The position numbers were made by a program, and so were the translations under genes. A DNA stretch of 64,000 nucleotides from assembly GCA_023213315.1 (NCBI GenBank), contig JAKCPI010005363.1:124001-188000 (forward strand). The letters run 5' to 3'. Source of the stretch: Euborellia annulipes (taxonomy: Eukaryota > Arthropoda > Insecta > Dermaptera > Anisolabididae). The notes under the pieces were generated by a model. It had not been told where the DNA came from. It did not search any database and saw only the letters and a list, made by a program, of their open reading frames with translations. Each line of letters starts with the position of its first letter. The first letter of the stretch is position 1. Shown here piece by piece: positions 26,701 to 40,219 of this stretch.

Positions 26701-29700
26701 GTCTATTTGCTTTTTAGAATATCTCTAATGCCGAAAATTAATTAATAAAATTTTTACAAATTCTATTAATAATTTTGAAATAATTTCAAATAGAAAAAAA
26801 AAACTAAAACAACTTGTTTTTAAAGAAGGTTGTTTTTCAATTTGTCCTTGGATATTCTCTCTAAAATTTTCTATAAATAAGCGCGCCAGCAGGATTCTTA
26901 TTTTTCTTTTCTTTTTTTTTTTTTTTGTTTCAATTTGTGACTTTTTCTCCTTCTTCTCTCTGAATGCTCGGCAAAAACCCTCTCTCCTGTTTTTTTTTCT
27001 TTTTTTATTTTCTTGATCTCATTTTTTTATATACGTATATATTTGCCCTTGAGTTCGTTTTTCCTTTCAAATCTTCTCTTCTTAATACTCTTCTATTTCT
27101 TCTTCTTGTTTTATCCTTCCATTTCATCAGTGATTCATTTTATGGCAAAAAAAAAGTATTTATTAGTCACGATATAGATACGCATTTTATGTAGAATAAT
27201 TTATTAATCGCCAAGTCATTGAAGGTTAAATCTACCATTCTATATTATTTGTGAAGAAATAATCTTTACTTTTCCATGGGGCCCATTTATCAAACATGCA
27301 TCCTATTCAAATCTAGATTAAATGGGGAAGTAAGCAAAAAGATTTCTCAAATTTCGTTTGTTGCCTGGAAGAGAGGCAACCAAAACGACCAACGACTAGA
27401 CCATGTTGCTCATCTCTCGAGAAATTATTTAATAAACGAATTACTTTATATTAGAATCAGGTGGATAGTTGAGTAGATCTTGTAAGAGAGCGATTGCAGT
27501 TTATTTCGTTTATTAGTCACTTCAAGCCGACGTTTCGGTCAGATTCGCGACCATTCTCAGGGCTGTGTCAAAACTTCTCAATCGCTAGCATTTGGTCATT
27601 ATTAAAAATATTTAACACAATTGCGCATACGACTTTTTGAGGAGTTTTATTGACACACTTCTGCTCTGAGGATGGTCGCAAATTTGACAAAAACGTCGGC
27701 TTGGACTAAAGTGACTAATATTAACAGAAATAAACGTAGCTGCAATTGATCTTTTCTTAATTATTTACTAAAACGAATTATATTTTAGTGTCAACAGTAG
27801 TTTATTTGTATTAAAAAAAAAAGTTTCTGGGCTCTTTTACCAAAGTCTGATCCAGAGAATAATTTGGGGGAAATAGTTTTTGCAAAGTGTTTTTTAAAAT
27901 TTTTATAAATCTCTATTGTGATTAATATAAAAATTGCAGACATTTTAATTTTTCCATAAGAATAGGGTAAAAAAAAATTTCAAGATGATTTTTTTTGTCA
28001 AATTTTTTACATTTTTGTCTATCAATTTGCCTTTGACCCTGGTCAGAGATGGTAAAGTAGAGCAGAGCTAGAGATTGAGGGTTCGCCCCCAGGCGAAAAC
28101 ATATATTTCAATTTAATTAGCTATTAATAAATCGAAACAACAGAGGAAGGAGTGTAAATGGCTTCAGATGCCGAAAAAGACATTAAATAATAGGCGGTAG
28201 GGGGTGGCGATCGCTTGCGTTTTAACGTCAATCAATGAGTAATTCCAACAAAGTCAGAAGTGGATAGCTGAGTAGATCTTGTAGTAAGGATTAAAGAAAA
28301 GAGCGATTGCAGCTACGTTTATTAGTCAACTTCAAGCCGACGTTTCGGTCAGATATACGATTCAGGGCTAAAGGGTGTCAACAAAATGTTTGCCTGCGAG
28401 CCAAGGTTAGATTAGCATAGCCTTTGGTCCTTATTAAATGACAAGGAACAATTTACACCATTCGACTTTTTGAGGGATTTTGTTGACACCCTTCAGCCCT
28501 GAATCGTACTGACCGAAACGTCGGCTTGAAGCGACTAATAAATGAAGCTGCAATCGCTATTTTCTTTATTCTTTATTACAAAACTTGAGTTGCTTCTAGC
28601 AATAGAACATGAAATTATTTTTATTTATCCACCCGTTTGGGCTCTATATTAGAGGATCAGAATTTATCAAAGAGAATACAAAATTTCTAAATTGAGGGAA
28701 ACACATTTTTTTTTTCAAATTTCATTTTTTCTTTGCTTGTATGCTTTTTTTATTCTTTATTTTCAAACTAATAACTATTTCAAAAAGTCCTCCTATCCTA
28801 GTCCCCTTTCCTAGAGAGTGCTTTGTTAAAGGCCGATGTCGATGAGAGAATGAGAGATAATCAAAATATTTTTCTATCGAATGAATATCCATATCAACAT
28901 CTTATTATTTCCTCCGACCAGTGACGTCTAACATGAAAACATATTTTCAGAGCCACGTAAAGTGATGCCAATTTTGAAAACCGACGAGCCTGTCTGTCCT
29001 GAGGGCAAACTTTCTTGCGGCAATGGAGAATGTATCGATAAAGAACTATTTTGCAACGACAAGCCAGACTGCAAGGATGAATCCGACGAGAACGCATGCA
29101 GTGAGTAGAAAAAAAAAAAAAATTAATGCATGGTAGAGAATAAAATTTTAAAAAGCTAGCAAGCCTCGCTATGACCATGAATCTAAAATTATAAATGGAA
29201 TGGATTTCATGTATGACATCTTTTTATGTTATTATGCAATCAAAAATAAAAGTAAAAGGAGTTCTTTTTTTTCGGTGCGAAACATCCTACTGCACTCACT
29301 CATATGATCGATATTAGTATCAAATTTTTATTTTCTTTTATCAATTCATGTTAATATATGGAGGAGCCCTCGGGGCTTGGCGTAGAGGTTAGCGTGCTAA
29401 CCTCATATACCAAACGTCGCGGGTTCGGACCCCAGGCAGTCCGATGATTTAATATAAGGCATTTGGATACCAAATGGCTTAAATAAGAATGCCTGGACCC
29501 CATATATGTATAATAATAAATAACGGCTATCGTTTAAAGTCTTAAATGGCCTAAGTTGCCGAAAAGACTGTGTGAATGTGTGTGTGAGTGTGAGTGTGAA
29601 TGAGAAAAAAGTGTGAATGTTTTAAAAAAAAAAATAATAATATATGGAGGAAAGTATTCAATATGATAGAGGAAATATTCAAAATATGAAGGAAATACAC

Positions 29701-32700
29701 GTTTTAAGACCCCCTGAGGCCAAAAAAGAGAGTCCCGCAAAAAATGTTCTGTCTTTGTGCCTGTATCTAATGTGTGAGTATTCAAAATAAAACATGAAGA
29801 AAATGAGCTACAAGGTTGAAATTTTATTTTTAAATTAAATACCCTTCTGAATTGCAAAAATAAGCTTTTAAATAAAATCGGCCAAAGAGTACTTACTAGT
29901 AGGGGTCTCACTCCTTAAAGAATTAAGGATTTACTTCCGGCTTTGATGAATTTTTTTTTCTTATTATATTGACTTCCAAATTAATTTAAATAAAAAATTG
30001 AGACAGATTTTTTAATATGAAAAATAAATTAAAAAAAAAAAAAACCAACGACACACGGTGTTCCCAGGCGGTCACCCATCCAAGTACTGACCGTGCCCGA
30101 TGTTGCTTAACTTTGGTGATCGGACGAGAACCAGTGGATCAACATGGTATGGTTGTTGGTTATAAATTATATTTTGAATATGTATTATTTATGTATAGAA
30201 TGAGTTGGCACTACAAAATCAATGTTAGGTTCCCGATAGTAGTGGCAATTTCAGATGTATAGTAGACTCTACCAGTATATTGTATAGAACAGTTTTTTTT
30301 TTCTTTTTCTTTTTTATTTCGAAAATTCTTTTTGCTAACAAAAAATATTTAAAACATTTATTATTCTCTCTTAAATATTCCCATGCCTACCAACAGCTAA
30401 ATAATTAAAAAAATTTCTATCGTTATTTTTTCATTTATTTAATTTAGAAAATTGAATTTTATTTGGAAGGTATCTATTTTAATTCAAACGTTTTCGCGAT
30501 ATTAACAGGTAGAAAAGACAGGCTTTTAGACCTATATAGTAGATATGAGAAAGGAAAAATTAGTTTGGTATACACATCAATTGTTAGCTTAAGTATAAGG
30601 TAATATTTTTTATTTATATCAATATCTCCCACCCCTTAGCCAATCACGTGCACACCGGTTGGAACCACTGGTCTATATGTTTAGCCAATTTGAAAAATAC
30701 AAAATCAATTAACAGGCTTTAATCTATTTGTTTATTGAAATTTTTGTTCAAATTAACTGCTTAGTTAATTATTTCTTTTCTATATGCCTCGGGGGGCAAT
30801 CCAGTTTTCGTTTTCTCTTCAAACCACAAGAGAACAAGTTCAAGTAGTTGAGTTTATGCTATTTTGATTCAATTGCTTTGCTTACTCCAAATTTGAAAAG
30901 CAGAAAAGAGAAAATGTTGCAAAATCCAAGTAGAGAAAATAGAAATTCATCTTACAAAAAAACAAAAATTGATTTATTGGAATATTACGAATATCATTTA
31001 GAAATTGTGAATCAAAAATGTTTTTTAAAAAACTTTACTTTATTAATCCTTCTCTTCAATTGATCTAATATCTAAAACAAATGTAAAGATTTTCTAAAAT
31101 TTTTGAAGAAGAATTTAAAAGAGAGATTTTATTTTATTAAGCTGGCTTATCAGAGCTGACGTTTTGGTTCCATTTGGGACCATCTTCAGAGAAAGCTATT
31201 GTTAGCAATTAGTTCCTCTTTGGATTATTTATTATTTTTGAGCATTTTTTGCATAACTGGAATGAAATTTAATCTCCGTTCATGGCACATAAGGTACATT
31301 GTTTAACATAAATATTATGCCTGAATTTTTCTTCAAAAGTAAAGATTTCCCTTAAATAATTTTTGTGATTATATTGTACTTGGTGGGTAAACCGACAAAT
31401 GTCAAGAAAAATATTATATTTTTCTTTAGTTTGTAAAACGATGAAATGCTTATTTTAATGCAATATTACCGATAAACGAATTTAGAAATAGAAAAAAATA
31501 GAGTTAAGAAAACAAACACGAGTGGCAGCACTTGCTGAGAGCGCCTGGTCGTTATGCAACAATTGTCCAAAATAAGATCCTCTTCATGCCTAGTTGTTAG
31601 GGGACTCGACTGGACTCTCTACAGCAGTGCTTCTTAAACTTTTTGAAGTCGCGGCCCCTTTGAAACCCAACTCAATAACCAACAGATTGGTTAAAAAACT
31701 ATAATTTCAAAATTCGTATATGCACACATTTATTACTCAATGAATGCATTTACTAATGTTAACAGTAAAAGCGTGAAAAAAAATAATAAAACACGGTTAT
31801 TATGTTCTGATTAATGAAATTATTGTTACATTTGCGACTCTTCGGCGGCCCCCTAGGACCACTTTAAGAAGCACCGCTCTAGCTGAACAGAGTGACTTCT
31901 CCTTTAGGCATAAGAAAATAAATATTTTATTTAAAACTTATTATTTAATAAATATTTTCATATACATGATGATAAAGAAGACTTCCATATCCTCCCCGTG
32001 GCTCTTTGTAATTAGGCGTGTGTATTTTTGGCAAAATTTTATTTGTCCATCTGCAATTCTTATAAGCTTATTTGGATGATGTTATGCACGTAGGAACCAA
32101 GCGCCATTAACTAAATCTGAGATAAGAGGCATTTAATTTGCACAATTGTCAACAAACCCAATGGCAATGACTTTTTTTCTTGTATAGAGTAATAACGTTG
32201 TGGTTTAAATAAAGAGGTAGATCTTCTTTTTCCCTACAAGAAGGCGGTCTTATCTCAATTTCGATCATAATGGCGCTTTGTTCCTTTATGCATAACATCG
32301 TCCATATATAATTCAAGCACAAAGTTGTCATTATTCTTGATGGACAAAAGTCCGAGGACATGTATTTTAAAGTGAAACTTTTATTTTATCCTCTCAGGTT
32401 TTTGCTTTTGTATTGGCATGTCGCTTTACTTAATTGACGTCAGAGGCCGTGACGCTAAATGCCATCACGTCACAAGCAGTGACGACAAAAATATAAAAGT
32501 TGAAATTTAATATATATGATGAATTATAAAAAAATAATTGTGAGATTTATTTATTCAATTTTTAAATTGATAAAATATAATTTTTAAAATAATTTAAAAT
32601 GATTCAAATTTTCAATTACTAAATAAACATTGTTCTCAGTTTTTAACATGCGTCTATTGATTTCCCATTTTCCAATTATTAACTTAAGATTAAAAACGCG

Positions 32701-35700
32701 ATTTTAATATCCTTAATTGAATAATTTTCTGAAAATTTACAGTTAAACGCCTACGGTCCCGAAAAAAAGTTTCATTTACATCGTGCTTTCATAAAACCTC
32801 ACAACGATTATTTTTTTTAAACGGACTTTTGTGCTTCAATAATAATGACCACTCTGTGCCTAAATTATATAGCAGCCTATAAGGATTGAAGATGGATGTA
32901 TTTCTCTCGAAACGTCCCCTTCTTCATTTGGCTTTGTTTTTGCTACTCCTGTATTTGCTCTTCCTAATTTCTCATATCAACAGCAACTTCTCTTCCAATT
33001 ATAATATAATAATAAAAGGCAGTGAGTGCTCTTCATTTCTTTCCATGATTACAAACTTAATTAATCCGAGAAATCGAATCGGATCCCAGGTGATTTATTT
33101 ATAAAGAAATTAAAGTTCTTAATCTAGTTTCTTTCTTTTTTTTCCCAAGCTTTTTCCTATTTTAACGAGTCTGCATTTCACCATTAGCCTTATTTAATTA
33201 CGATGAATTACAATCATAGATGAGATGAATTTAATGTTTAAATTCTCTTTCTCAACATACAAACTCAAACATACACGCCTAATTACAAAGAGCCAAATCT
33301 AGAAAATTTGTGCATTCTGCGGAATGGGATTTATTAAAAAATTTTAGGTAATTTCGGTGCGCTGAATACGAAAATAATATTTTTTTTAGAATTGACTCTA
33401 CTTTTTGAGATAAAGCCAATGCAAATTATACTGGAAAATATAAAAGGGGGAGAATACAAACGTTTATTTTAAGGCGGAATAGGACCGAAGGTGTTACTCA
33501 TCTTTTTCCCAATAAGATGGCGTTGTATGTCATAAAAAGTATGCCCAAAAAATCAAGTAATTCAAAAATTTGCCAAGAGATGTCAGAATGGTAGCTAATA
33601 ATATTTAATGAATTTGGTTGATTTTCATTGATCTTTTATCAATAAATACTTTATAAATGTTATTAGATATTATGTATCTTTTATAAAAGCATAAAAATAT
33701 ATAAATATAGGCCAGATATAAGCTAATACTATATCGGCTGTTAGACTAGCCTGTCATCTATTGCATGAATGCTGAACTAATTTGACAGTTGGTTTTTAAA
33801 TAAATCATCTAAGCTGATTTTAAAAATTTCTTAATTAATTTGTGATTAATAATAAATTCATTTTTAAATTTAAAAAAATTAAAGATTATTGGGACAGATT
33901 GTTTTTTTGTATTTGCTTGATAACAAAAAAATTAATTACGATAATTTTTTAATAAGGCATTAAAAAAATTAATTAAAAAAAATAGTTCGATGTCCCAATA
34001 ATCTCTTATGAATTTAATTCATTTAAAAAAAAAGCATTGAAAAATTCCTTATAATAGTCTAGTTTTTTCTTTAAGTACGTTTAGATGTCGCTCCTGAACC
34101 CCCTTAAAATTATAAAATGATTGCAAAGAAACCAAGTGCTATAAATGATACAAAGAATAATAAAATCTATATATATAAAAATGAAATGGAAAAAATGTAT
34201 GTATGTATGTAAATATGTATGTATATGTTTTATAGAAATCCACAATTTTCAATGAATCCATTTGAAATTAAGTACACATATAATATATGGCTCTGGAAGT
34301 AACGTAGTAATAATTTGAATCTCTTAAATTTTTTGGAAAATTAATTATAATCAAATTTCTTCAATATGGGAACACAAAATCAACAAGTTGGGTTGAAAAA
34401 ATAGAGGGCGACCTTTTTGCTCTGTTACCAGCTTTCTCCTCATACGACTAGGCGCTGTGAGAGGCGCTACGCAGCAGTCAGGGAGAAGAGAGCACGCATA
34501 TGGCTGACCCTTTAAACAGTCATAAACAGACCCTTTTGTGCTGTTCCCAATCGGTACCCTCCCTTCGCTTGAATATAAGATCCTTCCTTAACATCTTAAC
34601 ACTTGCATTGCAACAAGAAATATCCCAAATTGGGAATAAACTTGCTCGCCGAAGGCGAGCAAGGGGTCCAGGGGCGCAGCCCCCTGGCTAGGCGAAGCCC
34701 GCCGAAGGCGGGCTTGCGACTAGTTAATTATAAAAACATATCAATAAAAGTTCTGTACGGGATTTCCTTTGGGGTCTTTGGTCCGGCCTATCTTGAGAAC
34801 CAGAGTCAAAGGCTCAGTACTTCATCAACATATCTATCTAAATTGACTTCATAAGCTTATGCCGCAGAAAAAAATTTTATTTTGTTCCCCTGTGTAATAA
34901 ATGAAGATTTTCATTTTTCGGGATTGGTGTAAAAAAAGCAATCAAGGAAGAAAGAGAAGAAGGCTAATGAGAGGAAATGAATAATCGATAACTCGTGGTT
35001 GCCATCCAGGTACTCAGCAGTTGGGAGCCCCTAATATCAAATTTTAAAAAAAAAAGAATTATTTTATGACATATTGTAATTTAATTTTCCAATCGGCCTT
35101 GCATAACGAAACAGGCCTGTTGGAAAGTAGGCGTAATCAGGCAGCCTCAATTCAATCAGCTTCCAAATTTCTTTTCTAACTAATTGATACATTTACTAAT
35201 ATATTTATAAAATATGACCACTCTATAAAAACAAAATTAATCTCTGTCAATATCTGAAACTTTTATTTCTTATTAAAAGGGCTATAAATAATGGTTGTTT
35301 TTAAAATACGCATCTAAACTTTGGGAAATGAGAATACCTCAAAATTTCCTAATTTAATGTAAGAGAATTATAATTAAAATAAAGCCGGATAGTGTCGTAG
35401 ATTAAAGTGGAGGAGGATGTATGGAGTGACAGCCCCAGAAAGTCCTGATAATGGCCAAAATTGGAGTTGGTAAATTACATCAAATTTATTTTCAAAGGGG
35501 AATTTGTCCCATAATCATTTACTAGAATAAGATTTAGGAATTGTGATATCAAAACTAGGTCTGAGGTTTAAGGGCACTTTGTGCACCAAAGGGTGTTTTA
35601 GATGTTTCGTTTGAATATTTTCTGAGAGTCCAGGGACATGGCATCACTGAATAAAAGGTCATCCTGTTTATCCCCGAAACCTCGATTAAGGGGAGTGTAT

Positions 35701-38700
35701 GAGAGGCGTCTAAACGTACTTCAAATTTTTTTTCAGACTAAAAAAAAACTACACAGTTATTATAAGGAATTTTTCAATGAGGTTTTTTTTTTAAATGAAT
35801 TAAATTCATAAGGGATTATTGGGACAGAGAGTTATAATTTTTTTAATGACTTATTAAAAAATTAAGGAAATTAATTTTTTCTTATCAAGCAAATACAAAA
35901 AAACATTCTGTCCCAATAATCTTTAATTTTTTTTTAAATTTGAAAAAGAATTTATTGTTATTATTAATCATATATTAATTAAGAAATTTTTAAAATAAGC
36001 TTAGATGATTTATTTAAAAATCAACTGTCAAATTAGTTCAACATTCTTGCAATAGATGGCAGGCTAGTCTAACAGCCGATTCTCTAATAGCGAATATCTG
36101 GCCTATATTAATATATTTTTATGCTTTCATAAAAGATTCATAATATATAATAACATTTATAAAGTATTTATTGTTAAAAGATCAATGAAAATCAACCAAA
36201 TGAATTAAATATTATTAGCTACCATGCTGGAATCTCTTGGCAAATTTTTGAATTACTTGATTTTTTATTTTTTTGGGCATTCTTTTTCCCTACGCCATCT
36301 TATAGGGAAAAAACATGCGTAACCACTTCGCTCCCGGTCCCCTAAGAACTAGTTGAGTGTATTCAAAAAAGGGAGTGTTTAAGTTATAATCTAAAAACCT
36401 TCCACTGTTCTTGTATATATGAATAATAATTCTTACTATAACTAAAATGTACAATGCTCACATCTCGAGAATGGACTGAGGATGGCATTAATTAAAACCG
36501 AAACTGTCTCCAATACTCTGAATTTTATTTCGTAGAGGCTTTTTCCTGGCTGCCTACTCCTTCATTTATTGTTAAAATTCAACAGCCACCTCACAAATTG
36601 ATATTTACTAAAATATTTATTTTCTTGTGCCTAAAGATGGAGGCCTCTCTTGGTTAGATATAGATCCCCTGTTAAGTAGGCATGCAATGGATCTTATTTT
36701 AGAAAAATGATACATAACTCCAAGGCGCTCTCAGCAAGTGCTGCCATTCGTGTTGATTTTCTTAACTACTTTCATGGTTTTTACTTTTTTCTTCAGAGTG
36801 CGTATTTCATTCAATTCGAAATTTGAAAAACTAATAAACTAATCTCATCCATTTGTTGCATTTCTAAGGGCCGGTTGCTTCATCCTGGGTGAGCTTGTTA
36901 GCCCCGACTTTTTTTGTAGTGCAGAAACCCACTTCAGTTTTATTTTTATAGTAAAATATACGATATTTCATCATTTTATTGCTAAAAGAAGTATTCTAGA
37001 AGTACATATATTTGTTATTTTACCTTATATTCTACTTATTTTATCAATAAAATGATGAAATATTGTATATTTTATAAAATATGTTATAGGCTAGGGCCCG
37101 CTTGCATCAGATCTCGTCGCCATATTTAGCCCTGAGTTAACCTCACTTTTGAGTAATTTCATATAGATATATGGGGAATTGGAGCCAAAGTCCGGGCTAA
37201 AGTTAGCCCAGGCCCAAAGGTGGGGCTAAGATTTAGCCCTGGGTTGACACGTACGAACATGTATTATGAACTCAAGCATCCTAACTTCACCAATATAAAT
37301 GTAAAAAATAATATAAATGCAATATGGAATCTACCGTTTTTTTGTTATTATTCATTTTATGTCAATCAGGATTATACTCGTATATCCAGGATATATTGCA
37401 AGTTGTTGAATATTCTCCTAACTTCATCTAAGGCATTGCACATGTCTTGTTAATAAAACTATTTGTTTTCAAATTGAATGCAAATTGATATTAAATATTT
37501 ATATGAATATTTTCAGTTGATATTACTTCTTGTTAGGTGAAAATAAAAGGTATATTTCTTTTTGAAATTATCTTTATTTGAGCCACACAGCTGGCAATTT
37601 GTCAAAATAGTTGTGAAGATTGGAACAATTGACTAATTGTTATGTGAACACTAATAAATCTTGTTTATTTTTTGAAAATTTTCAAATTTTAGCAAAAAAA
37701 AATTAAATTCTTATATTTAAATGTATATTAATAATATTTATTTAAATTATGGGTGATAATATCAATTTTTATTTTTAATAATTTTTATAAGATGCCTTAA
37801 TGGAGTTGCAAACTTCACAAACAGAACATGATTTGTTCCCCCAGAAGAGGGTTTCTGCATTACAAAAAAGCCATTTAGCCCGGGGCTAACAAACTCACCC
37901 AGGATGAAGCAACCGGCCCTAAATTAGTTTATCGGCAATGTTGACATAAAATATGCAATTAATCGTTTTATGCAAAATTTGCCAACATCAACTAAATAGA
38001 AATCTTGGAGTTAAATATTTTTCTTGGCATTTGTCGTTTTGTCCACCAACAAAATAAACATACTGTAATGGCAAAAAATATTAAATATAAATCTTTACTT
38101 TGAAAATCTATAAAAAAAAAAAAAGGATTTCTCATTTTGAAAGAGGTAAAAAACAAGAAAATGCAGTCAATGTAGTTTAATAAGATTTAAACTTTCGACC
38201 GTTGGTTCTCGTTGAAACATTTTGTAAATTAAAAATTAAATATACAAATTAAACACTAGGTTATTTGTTTCAAAGTTTTTATTAATTAAAAAATTAACAC
38301 TTGATACGTATTTCGACAATTCCTTGTCATCATCAGAAGTTCTAATTCTAATATAATCACTTCTGATGATGACAAGGAATTGTCGAAATACGTATCAAGT
38401 GTTAATTTTAATTAATAAAACCTTTGAAACAAATAACCTAGTGTTTAATTTGTATATTTAATTCCAATGTCGTGTTCGATATTCAGCCCACGGCTAACAT
38501 TTCGATCCTAAGTTTGGACTATCACCAAAGCTAGGGCTGTGCCAAAGCTCTGATGATGGTCCAAACCTAGGATCGAAACGTTAGCCGTGGCCTGAATATC
38601 AATAAAGAAACTACATTGGCTGCATTTTCTTGTTTTTTTTTTTACCTCTTTCAACATCTACAGCATTACATCCCCGTGTAACATTTCTAATTTTATTTAC

Positions 38701-40187
38701 AAAATTAGAATTTTCTGAATAGGTGTAATTTTTTTACTTTTTGGATTGATTGCTGCATTATATCTGAATCCTACTTATGACTAAAAGGTAATCTAATTTA
38801 TTTTGATATTAGGCATACAAATACAAGAGCAACAGAAAAGCAATAAAAAATAATTTTCATTTAGCCATCTGAACAATTGTGGGATCTAATAAGCATAGAC
38901 AAACTTCTGAATTATAGATGAAAAAAATAATTAAATAAAATCTGCCCTGAGACCTAGTGGCCATTCAAACACAAATAAAAAAATAAATAAATAAATAAAA
39001 TCTGAAAAATTTCATCAAATAGTCCAAATTAGTATTTTAATTATTAAAGAAAATATTTAAACCAAATATATGTACTGTCAACGGTGATGCCCACGGGGGG
39101 CGTGGTGTAGAGGTTACGTCTCTATACCAAACGTCGCGGGTTGATTTAAACCCATCTGGATACCAGATGACATAAATAAAAATGCCGGACCCTAATATAT
39201 AAATTCATAAATAACGGTTATCGTAAATGTCTTATATGGCTGAAGCTGCAAAAGACAGTGGAATGTGTGTGTGAGAGTGTGAGGTGAATGAGAAAAAAGT
39301 GTGAATGTTTTTATAAAAAAAAAACGGTGATGCTCAATGATATGTTATGGATAGAGTATTACGGCATTCGTACTTTTTTTTGCACTTATTTTTGCAATTA
39401 CCTTTTTTCCCATCATTTACATAGAGAGAAGCTTTAAGTATTTTAAAATAAAATAAATAAAAAAATTTTCATGATTTTAGAAAAAGTATTCTCTTTGGAG
39501 GTTATAAACAAATAAATCATAAGACATATATAAAATAAATGTATAATTTTACTTACTAATAAAAAAAAAAGGTCATGTTGAGTTGAGAAAAAGCCAATAA
39601 TTATTTTCTTCTTTTTTTGGAACACATGAACCCTGTTATTCAATGGTGTGTCAAAGACCAAAAAAATTCAAAATTGAGTTAAGCATGGAATATTGTTTCA
39701 AATGCTTTAATTAATAGTATTTTTTATGAAATATGTCCTAAAAAAATTTATTTTTAATGTAAAAGCATAAAATTATTTTTACAATATTTCAATGCAGGAT
39801 TTTACATTTTTCAATAATGATTTATGTACTTAACATGTTGTTTCGTAATACTTAATTTGAAAAGAACAATTTTTCATTTATGCGTCAAGTCCAAGACATC
39901 GTAAACAACTATACGCTTGAGATATATTGTTGCGTTTATGCCCTAAGTATTTTCAATTATGAACACCGGCATCGCTATTGTTTAGAGGTATTTAATATAA
40001 ACTCAAGAAAATATTAATTTTATTTATTTCAAATTTATATATTCAATACACTATTACTATATTCCATTTGTTGAAATTTAATACAAATATTTCATAGCCT
40101 ACAAAAATTATCAATAGTTATATTATAATTCATTTTTTACTTTCTTTTAGCCTAATTCTATAATGTTTTCTATCTTTTTCTATGAAC

Positions 40188-40219
<32 letters not shown>

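Larger units (their letters stand above)
33525..36270. repeat. large inverted repeat, arms about 580 bp
   Basis: 33525-34105 is matched in inverse by about 35695-36270, including GGACAGATTG/CTGTCCCAATAATC, TCATCTAAGCT/AGCTTAGATGA and CTAGCCTG/CAGGCTAG blocks. The arms are AT-rich and diverged by scattered changes. The loop contains a Helitron-like element. A wider, weaker match (31500-31600 with 36640-36780; 31390-31490 with 37920-38060) suggests the palindrome once spanned about 31.2-38.1 kb. Confidence 0.75.
38137..38653. mobile_element. fold-back element containing a second palindrome
   Basis: Outer arms: GAGGTAAAAAACAAGAAAAT and TTTTCTTGTTTTTTTTTTTA with GCAGTCAATGTAGTTT and its complement; inner GATATTCAGCCCACGGCTAAC and its mirror. 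The right site (38547-38587 plus) has GCU/AGC stem I, core CUGAUGA, GGUCC/GGAUC stem II and GAAACGUU. The left core is mutated. The palindrome at 38224-38462 interrupts the left arm. Confidence 0.75.

Noticed and set aside
29045..29100. A separate LDL-receptor gene
   Set aside because: The LDLa exon is in phase with the chitin deacetylase exons on both sides and matches the standard domain order of group I deacetylases.
34642..34715. GC-rich block resembling bacterial or plasmid palindromic repeats
   Set aside because: It sits at the 3' end of an element with Helitron-like termini (5' TC, hairpin, CTAG, A/T target), so contamination or bacterial transfer is unnecessary.
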